Assembly: GCA_013697635.1 (NCBI GenBank)
Contig: JACCWM010000186.1
Location: forward strand, 1 to 64,000
Reading direction: 5' to 3'
Origin: Lujinxingiaceae bacterium
Lineage (GTDB): Bacteria > Myxococcota_A > Bradymonadia > Bradymonadales > Bradymonadaceae
Length of the DNA: 64,000 nucleotides
A program made the translations under genes and the position numbers. The notes under the pieces were generated by a model. The model searched no databases and was not told where the DNA came from. It saw only the letters and a program-made list of their open reading frames with translations. This document shows, in pieces, positions 8,726 through 18,207 of this stretch; position 1 is the stretch's first letter, and every line of letters begins with the position of its first letter.

Positions 8726-8847
8726 GTGCCGGCACGGACGGGGTGAGGCGATGGCCAGGTGGTTGATGGACGTCCACACCCTGGGTTTAGCCAGGGGAGA
8801 GCGTCCATTAACCACCCTTCGTCGCCTCACCACGTCGATTCCGGCAC
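8726..8847. repeat. Long imperfect palindrome (about 122 bp)
   Basis: Nested arms pair around a centre near 8787: GTGCCGG with CCGGCAC at the ends, GTGAGGCGA with TCGCCTCAC, a 15-base arm (8758-8772) with 8802-8816 with one mismatch, and CCCTGG with CCAGGG at the tip. No coding sequence spans it. It could be a strong terminator-like or cruciform structure, or a small non-autonomous mobile element remnant. No target-site duplication is obvious. Confidence 0.75.
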
Positions 8848-8964
8848 CAATCGTGCCGCAAAACCGCGTCAAGTCGGCACATGTTTTTGGGCAAACAGCG
8901 GAATGAAAAGATTGTGATCAAGAGACAGCCTCATGACTCGCGTACTTAGTTTCTGTGCGCGTTT

Positions 8965-9006
8965 CTGGCGCTGGCAGCCAGGCTGCCAGCCTGGCTGCCC
9001 GGGCAG
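8965..9006. repeat. Dispersed GC-rich repeat, copy 1
   Basis: The sequence TGGCGCTGGCAGCC with following CCTGGCTGCCCGGG recurs at 10684-10709, where a 12-base internal segment is absent, and its CTGGCTGCCCG core recurs as a tandem array at 49836. This copy lies just after the TetR gene's stop and can fold into a GGCAGCC/GGCTGCC hairpin, so it may double as a terminator. Confidence 0.65.
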
Positions 9007-9039
9007 CTCACACCGCGCGAGAATCTGCGGGCGCATGAG

Positions 9040-9708
9040 CTACTCTGGCTCGAGCAGGCTTGCGCGCAAGTCCCGGTAGACCTGCCTGGCGAGGTCTTCG
9101 GCGAAGGCCTCCAACGGGTGGATGGTGGTCCATTTGTGGTATTTGAAGCGCACCACTGCCAGCACGAGGCTGTAACACTGGACCAAGAAGGCGTCGGTGC
9201 GGCGTGCGGGATCGATACCCGGCAGCAGCCGGCCGCAGGTGCGATCTTCGCGCAAACGCGTGACGAGCGCGTCTCGAAGCGGGCGCAAAAGCTCGGTGGC
9301 AAGCGCGCGGCGCGAGGGGTCCTGGAGTCTGCTGAACATCCAGTGGTAGACGAGCACCATGGTGTCGACGTCATCGATATAATGGCGGAAAAAACCTCGG
9401 AGCAAGGCCACCATGGCCTCGGCTCCACCAAGCGCGTCGTCAATCATTGCCAGGAAGTGACGCTGGTCCTGGCGGGCGACGGCGATAGCGAGCTCAAAAA
9501 GGATGTCCTCCTTGCCATCGAAGTAGTAGTAGAGCGTTGCCTCGCTCACATCGAGGGCCTCGGCCACATGGGACAAGGAAAATGGCTCGAGACCCGACTC
9601 GCGAAATACCTGCTGCGCCGCGTCGACGATCTCCTGGCGGCGAGCCTGGCGCTTCTTCTCGAGGCGAGCCTTTCGGCGAGCGTCTTTTGTGGGCTCTTCG
9701 AGGGTCAT
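9040..9708 (-). CDS. TetR/AcrR family transcriptional regulator
   Basis: The 222-residue protein has a classic N-terminal TetR helix-turn-helix at about residues 25-70: EIVDAAQQVFRESG, then SLSHVAEALDVSEATLYYYF and KEDIL. The C-terminal ligand-binding half is helical, with no clue to the ligand. Its ATG at 9708 overlaps the stop of a truncated upstream TetR-like frame (9705-10073) as ATGA, so the two were once co-transcribed. It is the only intact gene in the 8-11 kb decayed zone. Confidence 0.92.
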   Translation of the reverse strand: MTLEEPTKDARRKARLEKKRQARRQEIVDAAQQVFRESGLEPFSLSHVAEALDVSEATLYYYFDGKEDILFELAIAVARQDQRHFLAMIDDALGGAEAMVALLRGFFRHYIDDVDTMVLVYHWMFSRLQDPSRRALATELLRPLRDALVTRLREDRTCGRLLPGIDPARRTDAFLVQCYSLVLAVVRFKYHKWTTIHPLEAFAEDLARQVYRDLRASLLEPE

Positions 9709-10073
9709 GGTTTCTCTCCCTCGCCGAGCCGGCTTCCTCGAAGGACCGACGCACAGATCTCGTCGACCAACTCCGCGGGGGACCAGGGCAGGTCCCAGCC
9801 GTATTCGTTGAATCGATCGAAGACGGCTTCAATGGCGTCGGCCTGGGCGAAGACGACGTTGCCCCGAAGGCGTGGCATGACTTCGGGAGGTAGGAGACCT
9901 CGAGCGCGGTCTCCTTCGAGCATTTTTTCCATTAACTCGAAGACCGGGCGCAGGAGCGCGTAGCCTCTTTCGAAGCCGTCACGGTGGATGTTCGGATCCA
10001 AGAAGTCCTGCATGTAGGCGACGAGCTTTACGAAGTCCGCGCTCGTCCTGGCGCGGGTTTGCAACACGGCCAC
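9705..10073 (-). pseudogene. C-terminal half of a second TetR-like regulator, 5' end lost
   Basis: The 122 codons resemble the ligand-binding C-terminal domain of a TetR protein (VFELMEKMLEGDRARGLL, then VVFAQADAIEAVFDRF). There is no helix-turn-helix upstream. The coding sequence ends exactly where a truncated glutathione S-transferase begins on the opposite strand, so both N-terminal halves were probably removed by one deletion near 10075. The GTG at 10073 is only the first possible start. Confidence 0.6.
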
Positions 10074-10075
10074 GA

Positions 10076-10597
10076 GAGCGTTGGATCCCGGACTCGTCGA
10101 ACATCTTGGTCTACCTCGAGGAGAAGTGGCCCGAGCGCTCGATCTATCCCTCCGATCCCGTCGATCGACAGCGATGCGCGCTGCTCGAGGATTGGGCTGA
10201 CGAATCGTTGACCGGTCCAGCCCACTGGGCAGTCTGGTGCAGGGGCGACGATGCCCCGCAAAAGCTTCTTGGCCAGATAGCCGACGAGCACCCCACCAGT
10301 GGCTCGCGGCTGCAGCTCGCGATCAAGTCACGCATGCTGCCTATGATCTTCAACATGCTCGTTGCTAAACGCCGCGGCGGGCCCGAGGCAACAGCCCGCT
10401 ATTTTGAGAGTCAGCTCGACATGCTCGCCGGGCTGCTCGCGCACCAGCCCTTTCTTTTTGGCGACGAGCCGACGGCGGCCGACTTCGCCGTCGTAGGCCA
10501 GCTCGCCAACGGCCTGGATTTTCCAGGCGGAAAGGCCGTGCTCGAGCGCGAGCATCTGACCCGAATGGTCCGCGCCCTGCTTGCCTACATCCAATGA
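10076..10597 (+). pseudogene. Glutathione S-transferase lacking its thioredoxin-fold N-terminus
   Basis: Reading in frame from about 10076, the sequence RWIPDSSNILVYLEEKWPER matches the end of a GST thioredoxin domain (PDS binds the gamma-glutamyl group), followed by a complete all-helical GST C-domain with FLFGDEPTAADFAV. The first 50-60 residues of a GST are missing. The sequence upstream encodes the opposite-strand TetR-like fragment instead. It is probably not expressed as a working enzyme. Confidence 0.75.
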
Positions 10598-10683
10598 CAA
10601 TGGCGTTTTTACTGGGGGCAAGATTCCCGGCACGCCGCCCTCGTTTTCGATTCCGACGAACTTGACGTCCGACGAGGCGACCG

Positions 10684-10709
10684 TGGCGCTGGCAGCCTGG
10701 CTGCCCGGG
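10684..10709. repeat. Dispersed GC-rich repeat, copy 2
   Basis: TGGCGCTGGCAGCCTGGCTG is the same element as 8965-9006 without the 12-base internal segment. It lies in the 255-base stretch between the GST remnant and the DUF421 remnant, where I see no gene. Confidence 0.65.
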
Positions 10710-10852
10710 GGCTTTTGCTCACTCGCTCGAGTGGTTAGCTTTGGCGTGTGACCGATCGACCAGGCGCACGGTGCTATCTGTGGGCCCAAATCGCCGGTAA
10801 ATACCGGCTTGCTCACACGCCCTGGGTCAACCATTCCTGGAGGGCTGGGGCC

Positions 10853-11294
10853 TCAGGGAAGCCGACCTTGCACGTTCTCCAAGATCGCATCGGCCGGGCC
10901 CTTGTCCTGGCCCAATATGCTCAACTCGGCGTTAGTCTCGAGAACGACGGCGAAGATCTCATCGGGGGATGTGTAGCCCTGGGCCCGAAGCGCCGCGATG
11001 ATCTCCTCACGCGAGACCCGCTCCTTTCGCATGGCCCCCTCGAGAAATTGGCCCCGGTAGAGCAGCATCGTCGGCATGGCCTTGATCGCTGACTCAAATC
11101 CCTCCGAGCGCTGCGCAAGTTTGGTGACCACCCACTGCAAGCCGAGCAGCACCGCGATCGCCGTCAATCCCTCGGCCAGCGGCACCTCTTTGACGAGGAT
11201 CACCGTCGCGACCATTGAGCCCAGCGCCGATTAGAGCCGCATAAACGAGCAAGGCCTCGCGCAGCACTCTCCAATCTAAGCGCTCGAGGCGCAT
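10853..11294 (-). pseudogene. DUF421 (YetF-like) membrane protein with internal deletion
   Basis: The C-terminal part (11215 to 10853) reads MVATVILVKEVPL, then a hydrophobic helix and the soluble DUF421 segment with GQFLEGAMRKERVSREEI. The N-terminal helix (LDWRVLREALLVYAALIGA) is present just upstream but in another frame. The roughly 25 residues that usually join these parts are absent at about 11220-11230. This is an internal deletion plus frame change, so the gene is inactive. Confidence 0.65.
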
Positions 11295-11414
11295 CTGCCC
11301 GGGCCTTTAACCCTCCCCACCCGAAGGGAACCGAAGCGAAGGGGGCTCGCATTTTTTCTCACACCTCGCAGGTGCGATCTGCGCCAAAGCCGATGGCCTT
11401 GGGCTGGCCGGTGT

Positions 11415-12569
11415 TCATGCCGTCGAGCTCCTCTCGGGCGGCTCGGTCGGAGTATCCGTGACGCTGAGATAGAGGCGAAACGTGGTGCCCTGCTCGGGTT
11501 TGCTGTCCACCTCGACGTAGCCCTCTCCCTGTTGGACGAGGCCGTAGATGGTGGACAGCCCGAGGCCGGTTCCCTTGCTGCCCTTGGTCGTAAAAAAGGG
11601 TTCGAAGATGCGGCTGACGGTTTTCTCGTCCATGCCGTGGCCGTTGTCGCGCACGGTAAGCACGGCGTAAATTCCTGGCATCAGATCGGACGGGGCATCG
11701 CCCGCGGGGCCCTCGCAATGCAGCGCGTCGGTCTTAATGCTGAGCTTGCCGCCGGCGGGCATGGCGTCCTGAGCGTTAAGCAGCAGGTTCATGATCACCT
11801 GGGTGAGCTGTGTCTCTTCGGCCTGTACGGTGGGAACGTCGCGCCCGAGGCGGACTTTGAGCTCGATATCGGAGCGTAGCACGCCGCGCAGCAGGCCTTC
11901 GACCTCACTCACGGCGTCGTTGAGGTTTGTGGCCTTGATTTGGCCCAGGCCATGTTTGCTGAAGTTTGCCAACTGGGCGGTGATCGAGGCGCCGCGATTG
12001 ACCGCGACTTCGATCTTCTCCAAGTGTGCTTGGACCGCGTCGTCGGGGGCGAGCTCCTGTCTCGACAGCTCGCAGTAGCTCCTAATAATCGTCAGCACGC
12101 TATTGAAGTCGTGGGCGACGCCACCGGCGAGTTGACCGACGGCGCGCAACTTCTCGAAGCGCAGGAGTTGGTCCTCGAGCTTTTTGCGCTCGGTGATGTC
12201 GACCACCATGACGACGACATGACTGAACTGTGCGTCGGTGTCGACGATGGCCATGCGCACCGGGTTTCCCCAGACAACGTGCCCGTCCTTGTGAAAGTAG
12301 CGCGTCTGCATCTCGAAGCTGCGCACTTTTCCCTCGACCAGCTCATGGAATTTGCGCTGAAACGCCTTGAACGTCCTGGCATCGGTCAGATCGGCGAAGG
12401 ACATCGCTTTGAGTTCATCCTCGCTGTAGCCCAGAAACTCCTGCATGGCCTCGTTTGCTTCCAATACGCTATTGTCGCGGTCGACGATCGTCATGCCAAT
12501 GGGCGCCGCGTCGAAGAACGTCCAGAAGCGTTCTTCATGCTTTTTTTTGAGTTGAGAAGAGCGAGTCAC
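11415..12569 (-). CDS. PAS-domain sensor histidine kinase
   Basis: The 384-residue cytosolic kinase has a PAS domain at about residues 15-125 ending in the typical DITERKKLEDQL linker, a HisKA domain with phospho-acceptor His153 (GVAHDFNSVLT) and an ATP-binding HATPase_c domain with MNLLLNAQDAM, DNGHGM, FEPFFTTK and GTGLGL. There are no membrane segments, so it senses an internal signal or partner. No receiver domain or response regulator lies beside it, making it an orphan kinase typical of the NtrB-like subfamily in myxobacteria. Confidence 0.92.
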   Translation of the reverse strand: MTRSSQLKKKHEERFWTFFDAAPIGMTIVDRDNSVLEANEAMQEFLGYSEDELKAMSFADLTDARTFKAFQRKFHELVEGKVRSFEMQTRYFHKDGHVVWGNPVRMAIVDTDAQFSHVVVMVVDITERKKLEDQLLRFEKLRAVGQLAGGVAHDFNSVLTIIRSYCELSRQELAPDDAVQAHLEKIEVAVNRGASITAQLANFSKHGLGQIKATNLNDAVSEVEGLLRGVLRSDIELKVRLGRDVPTVQAEETQLTQVIMNLLLNAQDAMPAGGKLSIKTDALHCEGPAGDAPSDLMPGIYAVLTVRDNGHGMDEKTVSRIFEPFFTTKGSKGTGLGLSTIYGLVQQGEGYVEVDSKPEQGTTFRLYLSVTDTPTEPPERSSTA

Positions 12570-13008
12570 ACCAAATACTCCAGTCGGGCTTCAGCGCAAG
12601 AATGCGCGAGCAAAGGTCAGGCCGCTTGCTGATTCAATACGGCGATCGCTGATTCAATACGGCGATCAACGGTCGTAGAACGCGTGAAAACCCCTTTTTT
12701 ATTTCAGCGGCTTGTTGGGTTTTGGGTTGGCCGGGCAGAGCGCTGCCGTGGTCGTCGTCGCGGCAACGTCACCTCGGCGCAGGCTACGCCTACGACCCGT
12801 TCTCTGGCGCCCACGGGCCCATACTGGGGCGGGTAGATCGGGCCGTGCAAAAGCGCATTCAAGCGATGAAGAGCAATCTTCGCGCAAGTGGCGCCTGACT
12901 TGGACGAAGCCCAGATCCTTGCAGCAGCTGTGGAATGTGGTTTAACGCTCGTGAATTACCGTGTAAGTAATGCCTAACGACAATGACCCCACACAGGCGA
13001 GAGGAACG
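12570..13008. other. Intergenic region between kinase and transaldolase
   Basis: This 439-base stretch contains a perfect 20-base tandem duplication (12628-12667, GCTGATTCAATACGGCGATC). It also holds an unassigned open plus-strand frame ending at about 12897, which includes GYAYDPFSGAHGPI and KRIQAMKSNLRASGA. That frame has no start or ribosome site and may be a gene remnant. Divergent promoters for the kinase and transaldolase should also lie here; none is clear. Confidence 0.4.
12628..12667. repeat. 20-bp perfect tandem duplication
   Basis: GCTGATTCAATACGGCGATC occurs at 12628-12647 and again directly at 12648-12667. It lies upstream of the histidine kinase start. Confidence 0.9.
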
Positions 13009-13992
13009 ATGAGCAATTTTTTGGAGCAGTTGAAAGAGTTTACGGTGGTCGTGGCCGATACGGGCGACATCGACGCGATCGAGGCGTTCACGCCGCGCGA
13101 TGCGACGACCAATCCCTCTTTGATCAAGGCCGCAGCCGCCATGGAGCGCTACGACTCGGTAGTCGAGGCCGCGCTCAATCAGGCGCGCGCCGAGACCGGC
13201 GCCGACGCTGCGGCGCGTGAGGTCGTCGACGCGGCGATCGACCGGCTTGCTGTGGAGTTTGGCCAGCGCATCCTCAAGATCATTCCGGGGCGCGTCTCGA
13301 CCGAAGTCGACGCTCGCCTCTCGTTTGACACCGAGGCGACGATCGCCAAAGCCCATCGGATCATCGCGCTGTACGCCGAGCAGAGCGTTGGCAAGGAGCG
13401 CATCCTGATCAAGATCGCGTCGACCTGGGAGGGAATTCAGGCCGCCGAGCAGCTCGAGCGCGAGGGCATTCACTGCAACCTGACGCTGCTCTTCGGGCTG
13501 CACCAGGCGATCGCCTGTGCCGAGGCCAAGGTCACGCTGATCTCGCCGTTCGTGGGGCGGATTTTGGATTGGTACAAGAAAGACACCGGGCGCGATGCTT
13601 ATCCCGCCGATGAAGATCCGGGCGTGGTTTCGGTGACCAACATCTACAACTACTACAAGAAATTTGGCCATGCGACCGAGGTCATGGGCGCGAGCTTTCG
13701 CAACATGGGCGAGATTTGCGAGCTCGCCGGCTGCGATCTGTTGACCATCGCGCCGGCCTTGCTCAAGGAGCTTCAGGAAACCACCGGTGAGCTGCCTCGC
13801 AAGCTCGACCCGAAGGCGGCGAGCTCGCTCGCGATCGAGCGCATCGCCATGGACCGCGCACGCTTTGATGCGATGCACGCCGAAGATCGCATGGCGACGG
13901 ACAAGTTGGCCGAGGGCATCGAGAGCTTTGCCGCCGCTCAGATCTCACTCGAGCAGATGCTCGAGGCGCGCCTTGCGACACTGGTTGGCTAG
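13009..13992 (+). CDS. tal: Transaldolase
   Basis: The 327-residue class I transaldolase (TalB type) transfers a dihydroxyacetone unit between sedoheptulose-7-phosphate and glyceraldehyde-3-phosphate in the pentose phosphate pathway. It shows the N-terminal DATTNPSL signature, the Schiff-base lysine K135 in [12 protein letters not shown], and the CNLTLLF and [11 protein letters not shown] motifs. The ATG at 13009 has GAGAGGAA just upstream and gives the usual family length; an ATG 39 bases earlier lacks a site. The erythrose-4-phosphate it makes feeds the aroF-initiated pathway 3 kb downstream, but the genes are not in one operon. Confidence 0.97.
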   Translation: MSNFLEQLKEFTVVVADTGDIDAIEAFTPRDATTNPSLIKAAAAMERYDSVVEAALNQARAETGADAAAREVVDAAIDRLAVEFGQRILKIIPGRVSTEVDARLSFDTEATIAKAHRIIALYAEQSVGKERILIKIASTWEGIQAAEQLEREGIHCNLTLLFGLHQAIACAEAKVTLISPFVGRILDWYKKDTGRDAYPADEDPGVVSVTNIYNYYKKFGHATEVMGASFRNMGEICELAGCDLLTIAPALLKELQETTGELPRKLDPKAASSLAIERIAMDRARFDAMHAEDRMATDKLAEGIESFAAAQISLEQMLEARLATLVG

Positions 13993-13999
13993 CCAGGTC

Positions 14000-14626
14000 T
14001 CACTCGGGGGCCACAGCCCGCCGATCCTCGATGGCGCTGAGCGCTTCGTTTATCGCCCTTGGAAATCCGGCATGCTCATCGATCCAGCGGCGCCCAAGCA
14101 GCGCCTGCAGCGGAGCGATGGCCTGCTCGTCTCCCACCCGGGCGAGCGCCTCAATCGCGGCAAACTGCACCGCGTGGTCGCGATCGCCCAGCGCGCGCAC
14201 CAGCGTCCTGACCGATCGGGGCTCAGCGTGCCCTTCGAGCAGATGAACCGCGGCCCAGCGCTCGCCACCGGTCTTGCCCTTTCGGTAGGCGGCCGACGCC
14301 AGGACCACGATGCGCTCGGTGTGTTGGGGATCGTCGATACTCTTCATCGCCCACAACAAGAAGATGAAGCGCTGCAGCCCGCGCGCCTCGACCTCATCCA
14401 AGAACGCCTGAGGGTTCAAGGTGGTCAGACGGCCAAAGGCCCGGGTTAGCGCGTCCATGAAGTCGTCAGGATGCACGTCTTCGGGCGCCAATAGCGTACC
14501 CAGCTCCAGTCGCTCGAGCAGGCGTAACAGGGCCAACTCGCCGGCTTGGGCCAGGCTGTCAATGATCGCGTCGTCTCGGCCAAGCGCGTCGATCAAAGCG
14601 TCGATCGGCATCGTCGTATCGCTCAC
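14000..14626 (-). CDS. HEAT-repeat-like protein
   Basis: The 208-residue soluble protein has a C-terminal half that reads as HEAT-like helical repeats (VRTLVRALGDRDHAVQFAAI, then EALARVGDEQAIAPLQALLG). The GTG at 14626 is favoured because GGAG lies six bases upstream; an internal ATG 15 bases later is possible. It converges with transaldolase, with only seven bases between the stops, and lies 40 bases downstream of the lipoprotein gene on the same strand. Such repeats usually mediate protein contacts; no specific function can be given. Confidence 0.75.
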   Translation of the reverse strand: MSDTTMPIDALIDALGRDDAIIDSLAQAGELALLRLLERLELGTLLAPEDVHPDDFMDALTRAFGRLTTLNPQAFLDEVEARGLQRFIFLLWAMKSIDDPQHTERIVVLASAAYRKGKTGGERWAAVHLLEGHAEPRSVRTLVRALGDRDHAVQFAAIEALARVGDEQAIAPLQALLGRRWIDEHAGFPRAINEALSAIEDRRAVAPE

Positions 14627-14665
14627 TGCAGTCTCCGTTCGCTGCGGTCAACTGAGCATCAAAGC

Positions 14666-16120
14666 TCACTGCGGCGCCCAGTAGGCGTGAAAGACCTCGG
14701 TTCGAAGTGGCTGGGTGCCCGGAAAGGTCGTGCGGTAGAGCAGATGGGGGTGGCCGCTCTCCGGGTGGAATCGGATGCTCGCTGGCGATTGGTCGCGCAG
14801 ATCGGCGGTGTCCGGGCTGATGTTTCGGGCATCGGAGAAGGGTTTTGTGCCGTCGGTCCAGGTCACGAAGATGCCCGGGATGTTGTTCTCGTTGAAGCGG
14901 TGAAAGGCGACGATGATCAGGCCGTTGGCGTCGACGCCGATGGCGGGCACGTGTTCGCGCTCGGTGTCGGTGTTGGAGACCGAGACCGACCTCGAAAAAG
15001 CGCCATTCTCGACGCGTTGGTAGTAAATCTCACCACAGCTCTGGGTGGTGTCGGGGCTGCAAAGCGGCGAGCCGGCCCAGGCGACGTGCAAGGTGGTGCC
15101 GTCCGGGTCAAGCGCCAGGCTGGGCGCGGCCGCATAGCGCCCGGTTCCAGGTGCGGGTTGGGATTGCTGCCAACTGCCCGAAGCGTCGGTTGCATAGACC
15201 AGCGTCGGGGCCAGCGCGTTGCCACAGCTTGCGACGATATGCAGATGGCCGTTGGCGTCGAATACGGCGTCATGGTTGAGGCAGCCCGGGCTGGCCCAGT
15301 CAATGGCCAGCTCGGGGCCCTGGGGCGCGCTCGCGTCGGTGAAGCGAAGCACATGGATCTGGCTTGGCCCGCGCACGTCGGCGCCGGTGAGAGATTGGGA
15401 TTGGTAGGCCACCGCGAAGCCGCCCGACGGTGCGGCATTGATGACCGGGTGGAAGTCGCGACGCGGCACGCCCTGGGCCAACACCGTGGTCAGATCGACG
15501 TTCGCGCTAAAACCTGCGCCCTCGTTTTTGGAGTAGTAGACGGTCTGGTTGCCGAAGGGATAGCCGCTGAGCGCGAGATGCACGACGTCGTCGACGACGC
15601 TCAGCGATGGGTAGGTCATCTGCGCGGCCGCGGCGACCGTGTGGGGCTCAATCGCCCAGCTCGTGCCCGTGCGCTTGGCCACCCAGATGTCGTCGTCGCT
15701 TGGCGCCTGGGAATCGGGGTTGCGCCTCGACCACGCCACCCAGGCCGTGCCGTCGGACAAAAACGCGAGCTGCTGGCTGCCGCTGAATGTGTTCTCGCTC
15801 TGCGAGACGTTTTCGCGGTGCCAGGTGCCCTCGCTCAAATCATACGGGGGCACAACGACCACGTCGGGCTCGTCGGCAACGTCGGCAACGTCGTTGGCAG
15901 CGTCGAGCACATCGGCGTCTGGTGCGGGTGAAACGTCGAGGGGCGTTTGGACGATGTCGTCAGCCGACGTATCGTCGGGCGCCTCAACGTCTTCGGGGCT
16001 CGAGGCATCGGACTGCACTGCGACGTCCTCGTCAAGCGCGGCATCGCCTCCAGGCTCGTCGGTTGAGCATGCGATGAGCGAGAGGCTCGCGATCAAGATG
16101 ACGATGGTGTGTTTGTTCAT
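14666..16120 (-). CDS. Lipoprotein with beta-propeller-like (sialidase-type) repeats
   Basis: The 484-residue protein has a signal peptide ending in the lipobox LIAC (Cys18), then an Asp/Ala/Val/Pro-rich linker to about residue 95. The rest has repeated strand patterns with Asp-box-like pieces (FLSDGTAWVAW, VFDANGHLHI, LDPDGTTLHVAW, FHPESGHPHLLY) typical of BNR/sialidase-type propellers. No catalytic sialidase arginine triad is obvious, so it is better called a propeller-fold surface lipoprotein. It starts 18 bases after pheA on the same strand and may be co-transcribed with it by chance. Confidence 0.8.
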   Translation of the reverse strand: MNKHTIVILIASLSLIACSTDEPGGDAALDEDVAVQSDASSPEDVEAPDDTSADDIVQTPLDVSPAPDADVLDAANDVADVADEPDVVVVPPYDLSEGTWHRENVSQSENTFSGSQQLAFLSDGTAWVAWSRRNPDSQAPSDDDIWVAKRTGTSWAIEPHTVAAAAQMTYPSLSVVDDVVHLALSGYPFGNQTVYYSKNEGAGFSANVDLTTVLAQGVPRRDFHPVINAAPSGGFAVAYQSQSLTGADVRGPSQIHVLRFTDASAPQGPELAIDWASPGCLNHDAVFDANGHLHIVASCGNALAPTLVYATDASGSWQQSQPAPGTGRYAAAPSLALDPDGTTLHVAWAGSPLCSPDTTQSCGEIYYQRVENGAFSRSVSVSNTDTEREHVPAIGVDANGLIIVAFHRFNENNIPGIFVTWTDGTKPFSDARNISPDTADLRDQSPASIRFHPESGHPHLLYRTTFPGTQPLRTEVFHAYWAPQ

Positions 16121-16138
16121 GGTAAACGGCCTTGTTTA

Positions 16139-17023
16139 CTAGGGGATGTCCGAGGAGCGCACGTGGCGCGGATAAGAGCCCAGAACGCGCATCATGGGCG
16201 CGATCTCCTCGAGGTGGCGAAGGGCCTTTTGGGCGCGCTCGTCGTCGACGTTTCCGGCAAAATCAAGATAGAAGAGGTACTGGAAGCGCTGGCCGCGAAG
16301 GGGCCGACTCTCCAGCTTGGTGAGATCGATGTCGCGCAGCGCGAAGACCGACAGGGCCTTGAAGAGCGCGCTGGGTTGGTCGTTGAGCGAGAAGACGATC
16401 GAGGTCTTCGCCGCCGTGGTCGCCGCCGGGATCTGGGGCGTGCGCGCCAGGATGATGAAGCGCGTGTAGTTTTGGGGATCGTCTTCGATGCCGGCCGCGA
16501 GGATCTCGAGCTCGTAGACCTCGGCTGCGCGCCGGCTAGCGATCGCGGCCACGCCGCGAAGCTGCTCGTGGCGCACGAGCCTCGCGCTGCCGGCGGTGTC
16601 CTGGCTTGCTCGCCAGCGAAGCTTGAGGTCGCGCAGATAATGCTCGCACTGGGAGAGCGCCTGCGGGTGGCTCAAGACCTCCTCGATCATCTCCAGGGAC
16701 TGACCGGGCAGCGCCATCAAGTGGTGGCGCACGCGAAACTCATGCTCGCCCACGATATGAACGTCGTGGCGCAGCATCAGATCGTAGTTGCGGTGGATGC
16801 TGCCCGCGAGCGAGTTTTCGATCGGCAGCACGGCGCGATCGACCTGGCCGCGCTCGAGGGCCTCGAAGACCAGCTCGAAGGATTCGCAGGGCACGGGCTC
16901 GACTTGCTCGCCAAGTGAGGCAAATGCTGCGCCTTCCGAATAGGCGCCGGGCTCGCCCTGGTAGGCAACGCGCCACGGCGAAGGGCTGGATTGTGCGTCT
17001 TGGGAGTCGTTGGCCTTGCTCAT
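16139..17023 (-). CDS. pheA: Prephenate dehydratase with ACT domain
   Basis: The 294-residue monofunctional enzyme converts prephenate to phenylpyruvate in phenylalanine synthesis. The dehydratase domain shows YQGEPGAYSE, LPIENSLAG and the catalytic NYTRF motif. The C-terminal ACT domain has the phenylalanine-binding ESRP motif (KLESRPLRG), so allosteric inhibition by Phe is expected. There is no chorismate mutase domain; that activity is fused to the TyrA protein at 23.5-24.6 kb. The ATG at 17023 is chosen because the residues before it are not conserved in the family. It is transcribed away from aroF. Confidence 0.95.
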   Translation of the reverse strand: MSKANDSQDAQSSPSPWRVAYQGEPGAYSEGAAFASLGEQVEPVPCESFELVFEALERGQVDRAVLPIENSLAGSIHRNYDLMLRHDVHIVGEHEFRVRHHLMALPGQSLEMIEEVLSHPQALSQCEHYLRDLKLRWRASQDTAGSARLVRHEQLRGVAAIASRRAAEVYELEILAAGIEDDPQNYTRFIILARTPQIPAATTAAKTSIVFSLNDQPSALFKALSVFALRDIDLTKLESRPLRGQRFQYLFYLDFAGNVDDERAQKALRHLEEIAPMMRVLGSYPRHVRSSDIP

Positions 17024-17190
17024 AGTCTTCAGGTACCTGTTCGGGGCCGGATTGGAAAGCGCAAATTTCACTATGATTTCATGGTCATGCCCGCTATGTT
17101 AGCCAGCCGTTTTGCTTCGTTTTGGTTCAGGCGCATATGGATGCGCCTCGGAGCAGATGTGCAACTCATGCAGTATTTGAGGCTCCTCCC

Positions 17191-18203
<1,013 letters not shown>

Positions 18204-18207
<4 letters not shown>

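Noticed and set aside
14546-15931. 461-codon plus-strand frame across the lipoprotein gene
   Set aside because: It mirrors the lipoprotein codons, has no ribosome site and low-complexity Val/Gly/Arg composition, while the minus strand has a proper signal peptide and lipobox.
17072-17190. Aromatic amino-acid attenuator or T-box before aroF
   Set aside because: The pheA-aroF gap shows no T-box sequence and no leader peptide rich in Phe, Tyr or Trp codons.
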